64,000 nt of DNA from Pseudomonas sp. URMO17WK12:I2. Lineage in GTDB: Bacteria > Pseudomonadota > Gammaproteobacteria > Pseudomonadales > Pseudomonadaceae. The notes below the pieces were generated by a model. It did no database searches. It was not told the origin of the DNA and worked only from the letters and a program-made list of their open reading frames with translations. Below are positions 24,818-34,778 of the stretch, piece after piece. Both the position numbers and the translations under genes were made by a program. The stretch is taken from the NCBI RefSeq assembly GCF_003253735.1, contig NZ_QKYW01000002.1, positions 706,367 to 770,366 of the forward strand, written 5' to 3'. Every line of letters starts with the position of its first letter. Within the stretch, counting starts at the first letter, position 1.

Positions 24818-25615
24818 ATGAGCCAACTCTCCACCGTCCTCATCACCGGCGCTTCGTCCGGAATCGGCGCCGTTTACGCAGAACGCTTTGCCCAACGCAG
24901 CCATGACCTGGTGCTGGTCGCCCGTGACCAGGCTCGCCTGGAGTCACTGGCCGACCGGCTGCGCGCCGAACATGGCGTTACCGTGGATATCCTGCGTGCC
25001 GACCTGAGCCAGGCCGATGACACCAGGCTCGTCGAAAAACGGCTGCGTGAGGATGCGCGCATCGGTGTGCTGATCAACAACGCGGGCATCGCGCAATCGG
25101 GCAGCTTCGTGGAGCAGACAGGCGATGCAATCGATCGGCTGATCACCCTCAACAGCACCGCCCTGGCACGCCTGGCCAACGCCATTGCGCCACGCCTGGC
25201 ACAGGCCGGTGGCGGCAGCATCGTCAATATCGGCTCGGTGGTCGGCCTGGCGCCGGAGCTGGGCATGACCGTCTATGGCGCCAGCAAGGCCTTCGTGCTG
25301 TTCCTGTCCCAGGGGCTGAGCCTGGAGCTGAACCCCAAGGGCGTCTACGTGCAGGCGGTGCTGCCAGCGGCCACCCGCACCGAGATCTGGGAGCGTGCCG
25401 GCATGGACATCAACGCCATCGCGGAACTGATGGACGTCGACGAGTTGGTGGATGCCGCACTGGTGGGCTTCGACAAACGCGAGGCGGTGACCATTCCGCC
25501 CCTGCATGACGACGCTGCCTGGGACAAACTCAACGGCGCCCGCCAGGCCCTGCTCGGCGGCATCAAGCAATCCAACGCGGCCGAGCGCTATCGCCCGGCC
25601 GGCGCCCGGGTGTAA
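24818..25615 (+). CDS. Short-chain dehydrogenase/reductase (SDR)
   Basis: 265 residues. The cofactor motif is TGASSGIGAVYAERFA, then LINNAGIAQSG, and the catalytic Ser-Tyr-Lys set appears as NIGSVVGLAPELGMTVYGASKA. It is like SDRs annotated as DltE/YqjQ-type oxidoreductases. It is divergent from the TetR regulator and preceded by a palindrome over its promoter, so it is probably induced by a compound that TetR senses. Substrate unknown. Confidence 0.87.
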   Translation: MSQLSTVLITGASSGIGAVYAERFAQRSHDLVLVARDQARLESLADRLRAEHGVTVDILRADLSQADDTRLVEKRLREDARIGVLINNAGIAQSGSFVEQTGDAIDRLITLNSTALARLANAIAPRLAQAGGGSIVNIGSVVGLAPELGMTVYGASKAFVLFLSQGLSLELNPKGVYVQAVLPAATRTEIWERAGMDINAIAELMDVDELVDAALVGFDKREAVTIPPLHDDAAWDKLNGARQALLGGIKQSNAAERYRPAGARV

Positions 25616-25937
25616 AGGATGCGAGCTTTGTTAGCGGCATAGCATGCCGGCAATTACACCGTGCGCCGGATAACCGCTGGTGATGGCCCAGGCGAATATT
25701 CGCGCCATGAATAACGGACGTATCAGCAAGGTTCGCCCAGTTGCCAATAGCCTGAGCGCCGTGTTCATGTGGGCGCCGTTTCGCTGGCCTCACCTGGCTG
25801 TTGCAACTGAACAATCGCCGTGTGACTGCAATGGCAGCCCCGCAGTATTCACTGCGCTGACGCCGCCAGCCCGGCTTCACCATATTTGCAGCGCCGCTGA
25901 ACGTACAGCGGCCCCTTATTGAGAGATGGAGTGATTC
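25616..25937. other. Gene-free interval
   Basis: 322 bases between the SDR and the Old Yellow Enzyme gene. An 80-codon open frame is present but has no ribosome site or recognisable composition. I see no repeat, RNA gene or clear operator; presumably it holds the promoter of the following flavoenzyme. Confidence 0.4.
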
Positions 25938-27041
25938 ATGTCCGACGACGTTCTGTTCAGCCCCTTCAAGCTCAAGGGCCTGGAGCTTGCCAACCGCATC
26001 GTCATGGCGCCGATGACCCGCGCCATGGCCCCGGAAGGCATCCCCGGCCCGCAACATGCCGAGTACTACCGCCGCCGCGCAACTGGCGGTGTCGGCCTGA
26101 TTCTTACCGAGGGCACGGTGATCGACCGCCCGGCTTCGCGCAACATGCCGGGCATCCCCTTCTTCCACGGCGATGCGGCGTTGGCCGGCTGGGCTGAAGT
26201 GGCAAAGGCCGTGCATGCCGCTGGCGGGCGTATCGGGCCGCAGATCTGGCACACCGGTTCGACCCGTGGCCAGGGCGGCTGGGAGCCTGAAGCACCGGTC
26301 GAGAGCCCGTCCGGGCTGGTAGCGCCAGATGATCCGCGCGGCACGGCAATGAGCCTGGAAGATATCGCCGACACCGTGGCCGCCTTCGCCAAGGCCGCTG
26401 CCGATGCCAAGCGCCTGGGCTTCGATACCGTGGAACTGCACGGCGCCCACGGCTACCTGATCGATCAGTTCTTCTGGCCCGGCACCAACACCCGTACCGA
26501 CGCATTCGGCGGTGCGACCATCGCCGAGCGCTCGCGCTTTGCGACCGAAGCGGTACGCGCCGTGCGCGCGGCCGTCGGTACGGACTTCCCGCTGATCCTG
26601 CGCGTCAGCCAGTGGAAGCAACAGGACTATGCCGCGCGTCTGGCCACCTCGCCCGAACAGATGAGCGAATGGCTGGCGCCGCTGGTGGATGCCGGCGTGG
26701 ACATCCTGCATTGCTCGCAGCGACGTTTTTGGGAACCGGAATTCCCGGAAATCGACGGTACCGAAGGCCTCAACTTCGCCGGCTGGGCGAAGAAACTCAC
26801 CGGCGCGGCAACCATCAGCGTCGGCTCGGTCGGCCTGGATGGCGACTTCTTCGGCGCCTTCGGCGGCAAGGGTTCCGGCGCAGCGGTACTGGACAACCTG
26901 CACCAGCGCATGGAGCGTGAGGAGTTCGACCTGATCGCCGTCGGCCGCGTGCTGATCTCCGACGCCGAGTGGGCCAACAAAGCCCGCAACGGCGAGCCAC
27001 TGCCAGGCTTCGACGCCGCCGACCTCGCCACACTGGCATGA
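25938..27041 (+). CDS. Old Yellow Enzyme family NADH:flavin oxidoreductase (HxxH type)
   Basis: 367 residues, single FMN-binding TIM barrel. It starts LFSPFKLKGLELANRIVMAP and has APMTRAMAPEGIP. The active-site pair is in ELHGAHGYLIDQFFWPGTN (His-Gly-Ala-His), with RTDAFGG following. C-terminal ISVGSVGL and LIAVGRVLISDAEWANK bind the FMN phosphate. It reduces activated C=C bonds using NAD(P)H. It differs from the second OYE at 43142, which has His-Ala-Ala-Asn at this site. GGAG ribosome site upstream; no operon partner. Confidence 0.88.
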   Translation: MSDDVLFSPFKLKGLELANRIVMAPMTRAMAPEGIPGPQHAEYYRRRATGGVGLILTEGTVIDRPASRNMPGIPFFHGDAALAGWAEVAKAVHAAGGRIGPQIWHTGSTRGQGGWEPEAPVESPSGLVAPDDPRGTAMSLEDIADTVAAFAKAAADAKRLGFDTVELHGAHGYLIDQFFWPGTNTRTDAFGGATIAERSRFATEAVRAVRAAVGTDFPLILRVSQWKQQDYAARLATSPEQMSEWLAPLVDAGVDILHCSQRRFWEPEFPEIDGTEGLNFAGWAKKLTGAATISVGSVGLDGDFFGAFGGKGSGAAVLDNLHQRMEREEFDLIAVGRVLISDAEWANKARNGEPLPGFDAADLATLA

Positions 27042-27130
27042 TGTCGGGGTCGCAACGGTGCGCCTGTAACGGCTAGCGGCCCCATCAGCAGCAGCGCTAC
27101 ATCAGGCATTGCCAGACGTAGCGCTGCCGC

Positions 27131-27670
27131 TTACTGCTCTTCGTCGCGCAACTGGCTGCTCAGCCCGTCGCAGCTGGCGGACCACTGGGCCAGCCAGTCA
27201 GGCAGCGTCGGCGACTGCGCAGGCAAACCCAGCTCCACGGCGAACTCTCCCGGCGCGACATTGCCGGTGCGCCCGCGAAACAGCCCGCGCATGACCACCA
27301 CGCCCACCACACGGCCATCCTTCACGAAGCGGTGCTCGACAAAACTCCATTTCTCATCCCACCCCAGCATCCGGGTATGGATTTCAAAGGCTTCGAACAG
27401 CCTCAGCTCGCGGCGGAACTTGCCCCATACATCGCCGACGATGGGCAGCGCCTTGTGCCGCAAGGCCACCCGGAAGGCGCCGCTGCGCAGCACGTAATCC
27501 ATACGACCGACATCGGAAAGGGTGAAGTAACGGCCATTGGTGACATGCCGGTTGAAGTCCAGATCCAACGGCCATACGCGCAGGCGTACAACTGTGGTAT
27601 CGAACGCGGGAACCGGTTTGCGCCAGGGGCGGCGCAAGAGCATCAGAAAGAGACGAAACCACAGATTCAT
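27131..27670 (-). CDS. Hot-dog acyl-CoA thioesterase-like protein (THEM6 type)
   Basis: 179 residues. The 4HBT signature WPLDLDFNRHVTNGRYFTLS holds the catalytic-type aspartate and the N-R-H-x-x-N-G-R-Y motif. An N-terminal amphipathic or hydrophobic segment (LWFRLFLMLLRRPWRKPVP) suggests membrane contact. HTRMLGWDEKWSFVEHRFVK is the central hot-dog strand. Probable hydrolysis of an acyl-CoA; substrate unknown. It converges on the flavoenzyme gene. Confidence 0.82.
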   Translation of the reverse strand: MNLWFRLFLMLLRRPWRKPVPAFDTTVVRLRVWPLDLDFNRHVTNGRYFTLSDVGRMDYVLRSGAFRVALRHKALPIVGDVWGKFRRELRLFEAFEIHTRMLGWDEKWSFVEHRFVKDGRVVGVVVMRGLFRGRTGNVAPGEFAVELGLPAQSPTLPDWLAQWSASCDGLSSQLRDEEQ

Positions 27671-27789
27671 GGAGCGCAGGCCTGTACCAGCGAAGGGGCT
27701 CCACTTTATACAGCGCTCGCCAACGCGAGGTAGCTGCGAAATGGCCGTTGATGAGGGGATTTATGCACTTTCCACCAACGGATAAGGCT

Positions 27790-28119
27790 TCAACGGTGCG
27801 GTGCCGAATCCGAGTCTCCCCGCAAAGCGGCGATAGGCGTTGCAACGCTCTGGGCACCGTGCGGCTTCAAGCGCTTTATCTGGGCAATGAAGTCCAGCAT
27901 CACCGCTTGCACAAGGGCGCAGTTGCCCAGTTGCGAGGTGCTCAGATGACGCTGCCCTAAACATTGTCCGTCGCTGGACATCGCTTTGAAACATATGCCG
28001 GTCGGACCTCGTTCAAGCTCCAACTGGCAGCCGGTTTCCGTCGAGAATGTGCTGATGTATTTGTCCATACCTTTGTGAGGCGGATACATGCAGAACAGTT
28101 CGTATAGTCTTTCGACCAC
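27790..28119 (-). CDS. Hypothetical protein (about 90-109 aa), start uncertain
   Basis: Up to 109 residues if the GTG at 28119 is used; ATG codons at 28089 and 28068 would give 99 or 92 residues. None has a strong ribosome site. MDKYISTFSTETGCQLELER then GPTGICFKAMSSDGQCLGQR suggests a small beta-rich domain. The sequence is somewhat lower in GC than neighbours. No family recognised. It lies downstream of the LOV kinase on the same strand after a hairpin. Confidence 0.5.
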   Translation of the reverse strand: MVERLYELFCMYPPHKGMDKYISTFSTETGCQLELERGPTGICFKAMSSDGQCLGQRHLSTSQLGNCALVQAVMLDFIAQIKRLKPHGAQSVATPIAALRGDSDSAPHR

Positions 28120-28123
28120 TCGT

Positions 28124-28149
28124 CAGTGGTGCACCAAAAGGCACCACTG
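28124..28149. repeat. Inverted repeat after the LOV kinase gene
   Basis: CAGTGGTGC and GCACCACTG pair over 9 bp with an 8-base loop, 30 bases past the kinase stop codon. A GGTGCACC palindrome follows. There is no T-run, so it may be a weak terminator or a processing signal. Confidence 0.4.
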
Positions 28150-28178
28150 CGCGGTGCACCGGCCCATGCGACGCGGGC

Positions 28179-29783
28179 TCAGCCGACGCCGGTAGGCCCG
28201 TCTATCACCTGTCGCACCTTGCGCGCCAACTCGTTGGGCACATAGGGCTTGGATATCACGTCGAACTCGCTGCCGCCGGCGTCGGTGCGCTCGAGCGAGC
28301 TTTCCGCGTAACCGGTAGTCAACAGCACCTTGAGGTCGGGCTTGCGACGCCGCGCTTCACGGGCCAGCATCACGCCATTCATGCCGCCCGGCATGATCAG
28401 GTCGGTGAACAGCAGGTCATAATCAACTCCATCCAGGCGCAACAAGGCTTCGCGGGCGTTGAGGGCGACATCGGCGACATAGCCGTAATCCTCGAGCACC
28501 ATGCGCGCCAGGTCGGCCACGTCCGGGCGGTCTTCGACCACCAGTACGCGCTCGGTGCCATTGCGCTCGTTGGTGCGTTCCTTGACCGGGCTGTGGATCA
28601 CCTGACTGTCGTCCGCCGGGAAGTACAGGCGCAACGTGGTGCCGACGCCTTCTTCGGAATAGATGCGCACCGTGCCGCCGGATTGCTTGACGAAACCGTA
28701 GACCATCGACAAGCCGAGCCCCGAGCCCTTGCCTTCATCCTTGGTGGTGAAGAACGGATCCATGACCCGACTGCTTACGCTGTCGGGCATTCCCACGCCG
28801 TTGTCGGTGATGGCCACACTGACGTAGCGCCCAGGCATCAGCCCGTCGTAGGACATGCTGCCCAGATCCTCGACCGTCACGTTCTTGGTCTCGATGTGCA
28901 CCACCGGCTGGTCGCGCCCTTCCAGCGCATCACGGGCATTGATGAGGATATTGAGAAACGCAACCTCGGCCTGGGTCGGGTCGATTCGGCAGTTCCAAAG
29001 GGTCTTGTCCAGGGTCAGGCGCAGGTTCGCATGGCCCAGGGTGCGCTCGCCCAATTCCTGGAAGCCATTGATCATTCCATTGAGATTGAGCACCCGGCCT
29101 TCGAGCTTCTGCTTGCGCGAAAAGGCCAGCAGCTGCTGAGTGAGCGTGGCAGCGCGATCGGCAGCGTTGCGGGCATTGTTCACGCAGCGCAGGATGCGGC
29201 TCTGGTCGTACTCGGGCTTGCTGGCGGTGCGCTCCAGCACTTCCAGGTAGCCGATCATCACCTGCAGCAGGTTGTTGAAGTCATGGGCGATACCGCCGGT
29301 GAGCTGGCCGAGCGCCTCCATCTTCTGCGCCTGGCGCAGGCCCTCCTCGGCATCGCGGCGGCGACTGATATCCAGCTGCGAGGCGAAGAAATAGATCAGC
29401 TCGCCGGCATCGTTGTAGACCGGCGAGATGAACAGCGCATTCCAGAAGGTCGAACCGTCCTTGCGGTAGTTGATCAACTCGACCGATATTTCCCGGCGCG
29501 CGGCAATGGCCTCGCGCACCTGGCTGACCACCGAACGATCGGTTTCCGGGCCTTGCAGGAAACGGCAGTTGCTGCCGACAATTTCCTCGGACTCATAACC
29601 GGTCATTTCCAGAAAGGCGTTGTTGGCAAAGATGATCGGGTTGTCGTCACGGTTGGGGTCGGTGACGATCATCGGCATGCGGGTGGTTTCCACCGCGGCG
29701 AAGAAGATGTTCTTGCCCGAGCCGGTAATATCGCCTGAGGAGGCGTTATCGACCCGGAAATCCTGCTTGCCACTTGTCGGCAT
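28179..29783 (-). CDS. LOV-domain blue-light hybrid histidine kinase (LOV-HK-REC)
   Basis: 534 residues from the ATG at 29783; a TTG 11 codons upstream is possible but unlikely. The LOV photosensor (about residues 25-140) carries [13 protein letters not shown] with the flavin-adduct cysteine Cys73. The kinase domain has [15 protein letters not shown] (phospho-His167), [15 protein letters not shown] and GKGSGLGLS boxes. The C-terminal receiver has [13 protein letters not shown] and phosphoacceptor Asp461 in [11 protein letters not shown]. Architecture and length match the LOV histidine kinase I recall from P. syringae (PSPTO_2896). It should bind FMN and autophosphorylate in response to blue light. 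Divergent from a larger hybrid kinase. Confidence 0.9.
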   Translation of the reverse strand: MPTSGKQDFRVDNASSGDITGSGKNIFFAAVETTRMPMIVTDPNRDDNPIIFANNAFLEMTGYESEEIVGSNCRFLQGPETDRSVVSQVREAIAARREISVELINYRKDGSTFWNALFISPVYNDAGELIYFFASQLDISRRRDAEEGLRQAQKMEALGQLTGGIAHDFNNLLQVMIGYLEVLERTASKPEYDQSRILRCVNNARNAADRAATLTQQLLAFSRKQKLEGRVLNLNGMINGFQELGERTLGHANLRLTLDKTLWNCRIDPTQAEVAFLNILINARDALEGRDQPVVHIETKNVTVEDLGSMSYDGLMPGRYVSVAITDNGVGMPDSVSSRVMDPFFTTKDEGKGSGLGLSMVYGFVKQSGGTVRIYSEEGVGTTLRLYFPADDSQVIHSPVKERTNERNGTERVLVVEDRPDVADLARMVLEDYGYVADVALNAREALLRLDGVDYDLLFTDLIMPGGMNGVMLAREARRRKPDLKVLLTTGYAESSLERTDAGGSEFDVISKPYVPNELARKVRQVIDGPTGVG

Positions 29784-30020
29784 CGGCTTACCTATAGCGC
29801 TGCTGGCGGAGCCCAATGAGTGGCCCCTGTCCTGAATTCGAGCAGCGAAGCGGCAGGAAGTTCTACAGCGAATAAGCGGTGTACAACCCTGGAACAGCGT
29901 CGTGAAGGTTGATCGGACGAATTATTCATGATCGCTGACAATCGGCGCAGAAGGCGCTGTGTACCCAAGGTCCGCTGATGGCACACTTGCAGCCTGACCG
30001 CACCACCAGCAAGGTTTTCC

Positions 30021-32792
30021 GTGCCTTCCATCCTCGACGATTTCGACTGGGCCACTACTGCGCTGGGCACGCAACAGCGCTGGCCTGCAGAGCTGCGCAC
30101 CACCTGCGCCATCATGCGCACCAGCAGTTTCGCCATGTGCGCGACCTGGGGGCCTGAGCGAACCCTGATCTACAACGATGCCTACATCGCATTGCTCGGT
30201 GATCGCCACCCCGGTGCACTGGGGCGCCCCATCGAAGAAGTCTGGCCGGACGTGTGGCCAACCGTCGGCCCGCTGGTCGACCAGGTGTTGGCGGGCACAC
30301 CCGTGCACCAGCAGAACATGCACCTGCTGACCACCCGCAATGGCTACCCCGAAGACACCTACTGGACCTTCTCCTATAGCCCGCTGAGCGATGCCAGCGG
30401 GGCGGTCGCCGGTTTTCTCAACGTGGCCATCGAAACTACCCAGATGGTCACCATCGAACAGCCGGCCCTCGCCAATGCCGAACGGGTGCAACTGGCGCTG
30501 GCCGCTGGTGCGATCATCGGCACCTGGTTCTGGGACCTGCCCAGCAACCAGTTCACCGTCGACGAAGCCTTCGCCCGCAGCTTCGGCCTCGACCCGGCCC
30601 TGGGCCGCCGAGGCCTCAGCCTGCAGCAGGTGGTGGCGACGGTGCACCCCGAGGATGTCGACAGCCTGCACGCCGCCATCAACGAAGCGATTTCCCGGGG
30701 CGGCCCCTATGCCCACCAGTACCGCGTGCGCCGCGCCGATGGCCACTACTATTGGCTGGAGGCCAACGGCCGCGTCGAACTGGCCGCCGATGGCACTGGC
30801 CTGAGCTTTCCCGGCGTGCTGATCAACGTCGAGGAGCGGCGCGCCATCGAAGGTGAACGCGACCGCGCCATTGCGCGGGTCATGGCGCTCAACGCCGAGC
30901 TCGAACAGAAGGTCATCGCCCAGACCTTCGAGCGTGGGCGCACCTGGCAGATCACCCCGGACCTGCTCGGCGTGCTCAACCACGAGGGCTACTTCGAAGC
31001 CACCAACCCGGCCTGGCAGGTGACCCTCGGCTGGTCCGAGGAAGAGCTGGCCAGCACCCACTTTCTCGACTTCGTGCACCCCAAGGACAAGGCGGGCACC
31101 CAGAACGTGTGGCTGAAATTCAAGCAGGCCGGCGAGCCGGCGCTGGGCCTGGAGCATCGCTTCCGCTGCAAGAACGGCGAATGGCGCTGGCTGTCCTGGG
31201 TGGCCGTGCCCGATGGCCGCAAGACCTACTGCTCGGCGCGCGACATCACCCGTGAAAAGCTCAACCGTGCCGAACTGCGCAAACGCACCGCCGAGCGCGA
31301 TCGCCTGTGGGAAAGCACCAACGACCTGATGGGCTCGGCCGGGCTCGACGGCTTTTTCAAGACCATTAACCCGGCCTGGACGCAGCTGCTGGGCTGGGAT
31401 AGCGAGCACTTGCTGAAGACCCCGTTCCTCGACCTGGTGGTCGAAGATGACTGGGCCGATGTACTGGACCTCATGAAACGCCTCGGCAAGGGCGAAAAGG
31501 TCAGTGGCTTCACCAGCCGCTTGCGCTGCAAGAGCGGTGAAACGCGCTACTTCCTATGGACCGCCGCCCCGGATTCCGCCGGGAAGATATTCCACTTCGT
31601 CGGCCGCGACGTCACGGCGCAGCACATGGCCGAGGAGTCGCTGCGCCAATCGCAGAAAATGGAAGCCATCGGCCAGTTGACCGGCGGCCTGGCCCATGAC
31701 TTCAACAACCTGCTCGCTGGCATATCCGGCTCGCTGGAGTTGATGCACCTGCGTATCGAGCAGGGTCGCTTCCACGAACTGAGCAAGTACATGAGTTCGG
31801 CAGAAACCGCCACCCGCCGCGCCGCCGCCCTCACCCACCGCCTGCTGGCCTTCTCGCGCCGGCAGACGTTGCTGCCCAAGCCCACCGACGCCAACGGGCT
31901 GATCGCCGGCATGCTGGAAATGATCCAGCGCACCGTCGGCCCGGGCATCCGCCTGGAAAGCGACCTGCAGGCCAGCCTGTGGACGGCATTGGTGGACGCT
32001 TCGCAGCTGGAAAACACCCTGCTCAACCTGTGCATCAACGCCCGTGACGCCATGCCGAGCGGCGGCGTGATCAAGGCCAGTACCCGGAACCTGTGGATCG
32101 ATGCCACCCGCGCTATGGCGCTCAACCTGCCCGAAGGCGAATACCTGAGCCTGGCGGTAAGTGACGACGGCGTCGGCATGCCACCACAGATCGTCGCCCG
32201 TGCGGTGGAACCCTTCTTCACCACCAAGCCGATTGGCGAAGGCACCGGCCTGGGGCTGTCGATGGCGTACGGTTTCGCCAAGCAGTCTGGCGGGCAAATG
32301 CGCATCGTCTCGGTGGTCGGCGAGGGCACCACGGTGACGCTGTACCTGCCCCGCCACGCTGGCGCGCCGCAAGCCGACACAGCGCCGGGCACTGCAGCAG
32401 GCCTGGAGCCGGTCGCCCAGCGGCATAGCAAGACCGTGTTGGTAGTCGACGACGAGCCGACCATTCGCCTGCTGGTCACCGATGTTCTGGAGGAGCTTGG
32501 CCTGAACGTCATCGAGGCCAGTGACAGCGCTGCCGGCCTCGCGCTGTTGCAGTCGGATGCGACCATCGACCTGCTGATCAGCGACGTCGGCTTACCTGGT
32601 GGCATGAACGGCCGTCAGATGGCCGATGCAGGGCTGTTGGCCAGGCAAGCGATGCCGGTGCTGCTGATCACCGGTTACGCGGAAAACTCGCTGCTCACCG
32701 ATGGCCAACTGGCGCCCGGCATCACCGTGCTGACCAAACCTTTCGGCCTCGATGCACTGGCCTCGCGGGTGCGCGAACTGCTCGCCGACTGA
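30021..32792 (+). CDS. Hybrid sensor histidine kinase with three PAS domains and receiver
   Basis: 923 residues from a GTG start with AAGG upstream. PAS-like domains lie at about 35-140 (ERTLIYNDAYIALLG), 155-270 (PAS_3 type, QYRVRRADGHYYWLEANGRV) and two consecutive PAS repeats at 310-420 and 430-535 (NHEGYFEATNPAWQVTLGWS; KTINPAWTQLLGWDSEHLL). The kinase core has [15 protein letters not shown] (phospho-His559), NARDAMPSGG and GTGLGLSMAYGF. The C-terminal receiver has VLVVDDEPTIRLLVTDVLEE and LLISDVGLPGG. No transmembrane segment, so a cytoplasmic sensor. Ligand unknown. It is divergent from the LOV kinase. Confidence 0.88.
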   Translation: MPSILDDFDWATTALGTQQRWPAELRTTCAIMRTSSFAMCATWGPERTLIYNDAYIALLGDRHPGALGRPIEEVWPDVWPTVGPLVDQVLAGTPVHQQNMHLLTTRNGYPEDTYWTFSYSPLSDASGAVAGFLNVAIETTQMVTIEQPALANAERVQLALAAGAIIGTWFWDLPSNQFTVDEAFARSFGLDPALGRRGLSLQQVVATVHPEDVDSLHAAINEAISRGGPYAHQYRVRRADGHYYWLEANGRVELAADGTGLSFPGVLINVEERRAIEGERDRAIARVMALNAELEQKVIAQTFERGRTWQITPDLLGVLNHEGYFEATNPAWQVTLGWSEEELASTHFLDFVHPKDKAGTQNVWLKFKQAGEPALGLEHRFRCKNGEWRWLSWVAVPDGRKTYCSARDITREKLNRAELRKRTAERDRLWESTNDLMGSAGLDGFFKTINPAWTQLLGWDSEHLLKTPFLDLVVEDDWADVLDLMKRLGKGEKVSGFTSRLRCKSGETRYFLWTAAPDSAGKIFHFVGRDVTAQHMAEESLRQSQKMEAIGQLTGGLAHDFNNLLAGISGSLELMHLRIEQGRFHELSKYMSSAETATRRAAALTHRLLAFSRRQTLLPKPTDANGLIAGMLEMIQRTVGPGIRLESDLQASLWTALVDASQLENTLLNLCINARDAMPSGGVIKASTRNLWIDATRAMALNLPEGEYLSLAVSDDGVGMPPQIVARAVEPFFTTKPIGEGTGLGLSMAYGFAKQSGGQMRIVSVVGEGTTVTLYLPRHAGAPQADTAPGTAAGLEPVAQRHSKTVLVVDDEPTIRLLVTDVLEELGLNVIEASDSAAGLALLQSDATIDLLISDVGLPGGMNGRQMADAGLLARQAMPVLLITGYAENSLLTDGQLAPGITVLTKPFGLDALASRVRELLAD

Positions 32793-32823
32793 CCCGCCGC
32801 AACAACACGGAGGGTAGCCAGGA

Positions 32824-33261
32824 TTACGCCAGGGCGTCTTCGTAATCCTTGGCGTACTGGGTGGCCAGCGAGGTTTTTTCCTGGGCGGTGAGCATCTTGC
32901 CGGCCTGCTGGAAGAAGGTGTGCTCCTCGTCCTCCAGGTGGTGGAAGATCTTGTCCTTGAGCTTGCGCGCCGTGGCGATCCACGACGGACTGGACGGGTC
33001 GGTTGCTTCCAGGGTTTCCAGTAGCTCGTCCATTTCATGATGCTCGGCCACACCATGGCGAGACAGATCCACGCCGGCATCGTGCTTCATCAACGGCGAA
33101 TAGAAGAAGCGCTCCTCGGCCCGGGCATGGGCCAGCAACTCGTCTTTCAGCTCACCGTAATAACGGGCCCGCTCGGGGGAATCGCCAGTGGTGGCGACCA
33201 GCGCCTCGGCCATCGCCCGCTGGCGGTCATGGCTTTCTCGCAACGCTTCAAAAATCTGCAT
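32824..33261 (-). CDS. Hemerythrin domain protein
   Basis: 145 residues, four-helix HHE cation-binding protein. Candidate di-iron ligands are in RESHDRQR, LLAHARAEERFFY, GVAEHHEMDELL and IFHHLEDEEHTFFQQAG. Such proteins bind oxygen or nitric oxide or store iron in the cytoplasm. It converges with the preceding hybrid kinase gene, 31 bases apart, and is divergent from the GAF kinase. An oxygen- or redox-sensing link to the neighbouring kinases is inference from position only. Confidence 0.87.
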   Translation of the reverse strand: MQIFEALRESHDRQRAMAEALVATTGDSPERARYYGELKDELLAHARAEERFFYSPLMKHDAGVDLSRHGVAEHHEMDELLETLEATDPSSPSWIATARKLKDKIFHHLEDEEHTFFQQAGKMLTAQEKTSLATQYAKDYEDALA

Positions 33262-33464
33262 GGGGTTTCCTCATCGGCTAACGCTATTCGCGGCCTTGCA
33301 AGGCCATCTGCAGGTTGTGACCGAAGCGGCGAAAAGCTGGTTCAACCATTTGGCTTTGCCGCGCCGGCCGTACAAAGCGATCCCTCTGCGCTTGGCGACA
33401 GCGCGCTTGCCTCCCATCAGGGCACAGCGCATCATGCCGCCACTCTCCCTGCGGTACCCTCCTG

Positions 33465-34778
33465 ATGCCCCATCGTCCTGCTCCGTTTCCAGACGACGAA
33501 GAAGAGCGCGTGCTCTCCCTCGAACACCTTGGCATCCTCGATTCGGCACCCGAGCAGAATTTCGATGATGTGGTGCGCCTGGCGACGACCCTGTGCGACA
33601 CGCCGATTGCCCTGGTATCACTGGTCGATCGCGAGCGGCAGTGGTTCAAGGCCTGCCTGGGTCTGGACGTGCGCGAGACCCATCGCGACCTGGCGTTCTG
33701 TGCCCATGCGATTCTCGAGCCCGCAGACGTGCTGGTGGTCGAGGATGCCCTGCTGGATCCGCGTTTCCAGCACAGTGCGCTGGTGCTCGGCGAGCCACAC
33801 ATTCGTTTTTATGCAGGCGCGCCGATCCGTAGCGATGCCGGCCATCCCCTGGGCACCGTATGCGTGATCGACACCCGGCCACGCACCCTCAGCGAGCCTC
33901 AACGTCAAGCGCTGCAGGCACTGGCCCGGCAGACCGCCGCACTGCTGCAATTGCGCCTGCTGGAACGCCAGCGCGAGCAGCATGCCAGCGTGCTGCTAGG
34001 TGAGCTGGAGCAGGCCCAGGCGCGCCATCGTGAAGCCGAGGAGTCGCTGCGCCATGCGCGGCGCGTATCCTCCCTGGGCATGTTGACCGCCAGCATCGCC
34101 CATGACGTCAACAACCTGCTGCAGGTACTCGGCAGCAGCCTGCAGATGGCCCAGCTGCGCGCGCGGCGCCCGGCGGACGTGGAGCGCTTCGCGCAGACCG
34201 GCCTGCAGGCGGTGGAGCAAGGCGGCAAGCTGATCCGCCAACTGCTCGCCAACGTGCGCCAGGACGGCCCCGAGCTGGCATGCATCGACATCAGCCAGCA
34301 CCTTGAGGCCGCCGGTGATTTGCTGGCCGGCACCCTGGGCAACGACATCAGCCTGAGTTTCGACCTGACGGCCCGAGGCGTGGGCGTGATGTGCGACGAG
34401 GTGCAGCTGCAGGCGGTGGTACTCAACCTGCTCAGCAATGCCCGCGACGCCATGCACGGCCGCGGCCAGGTGCTGATCGCCACCCATCAGGAGCACCTGG
34501 TCGGCGATGAACAACTGGGCGACGGCAACTACCTGGTGCTGAGCGTGCAGGACGATGGGCCGGGCATGTCCGCCGAGCTGGCGGCGAAGATATTCGACCC
34601 CTTTTTCACCACCAAGCAAGCCGGCAAGGGCACCGGGCTCGGCCTGGCCCAGGCCCGCGAGTTCGCCAACCATACCGGCGGCGATGTACGGGTGCAGACG
34701 GCGCCCGGCGTGGGCACCACCATGCGCCTGTATCTGCGGATACTGGGACGGATCAGCGTCGTCGATCGAGCAGGTTGA
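33465..34778 (+). CDS. GAF-domain sensor histidine kinase without receiver
   Basis: 437 residues. The GAF domain at about 25-165 has FDDVVRLATTLCDTPIALVS, SLVDRERQWFKACLGL and FYAGAPIRSDAGHPLGTVCV, a well-known N-terminal pattern of GAF kinases. A coiled coil leads to the kinase core with SLGMLTASIAHDVNNLLQVL, NARDAMHG, DDGPGMS and GKGTGLGLAQAREF. The His kinase box has HDVNNLL rather than HDFNNLL as in its two neighbours. No receiver or output domain; its partner regulator is not adjacent. Its last 26 bases overlap the convergent phospholipase D-like gene. Confidence 0.88.
   Translation: MPHRPAPFPDDEEERVLSLEHLGILDSAPEQNFDDVVRLATTLCDTPIALVSLVDRERQWFKACLGLDVRETHRDLAFCAHAILEPADVLVVEDALLDPRFQHSALVLGEPHIRFYAGAPIRSDAGHPLGTVCVIDTRPRTLSEPQRQALQALARQTAALLQLRLLERQREQHASVLLGELEQAQARHREAEESLRHARRVSSLGMLTASIAHDVNNLLQVLGSSLQMAQLRARRPADVERFAQTGLQAVEQGGKLIRQLLANVRQDGPELACIDISQHLEAAGDLLAGTLGNDISLSFDLTARGVGVMCDEVQLQAVVLNLLSNARDAMHGRGQVLIATHQEHLVGDEQLGDGNYLVLSVQDDGPGMSAELAAKIFDPFFTTKQAGKGTGLGLAQAREFANHTGGDVRVQTAPGVGTTMRLYLRILGRISVVDRAG

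Noticed and set aside
25680..25922. 80-codon plus-strand frame before the Old Yellow Enzyme gene
   Set aside because: No ribosome site, no recognisable family, unlikely composition; treated as non-coding.
29922..31409. 495-codon minus-strand open frame opposite the PAS hybrid kinase
   Set aside because: The plus strand encodes PAS and kinase motifs; the minus frame has none.
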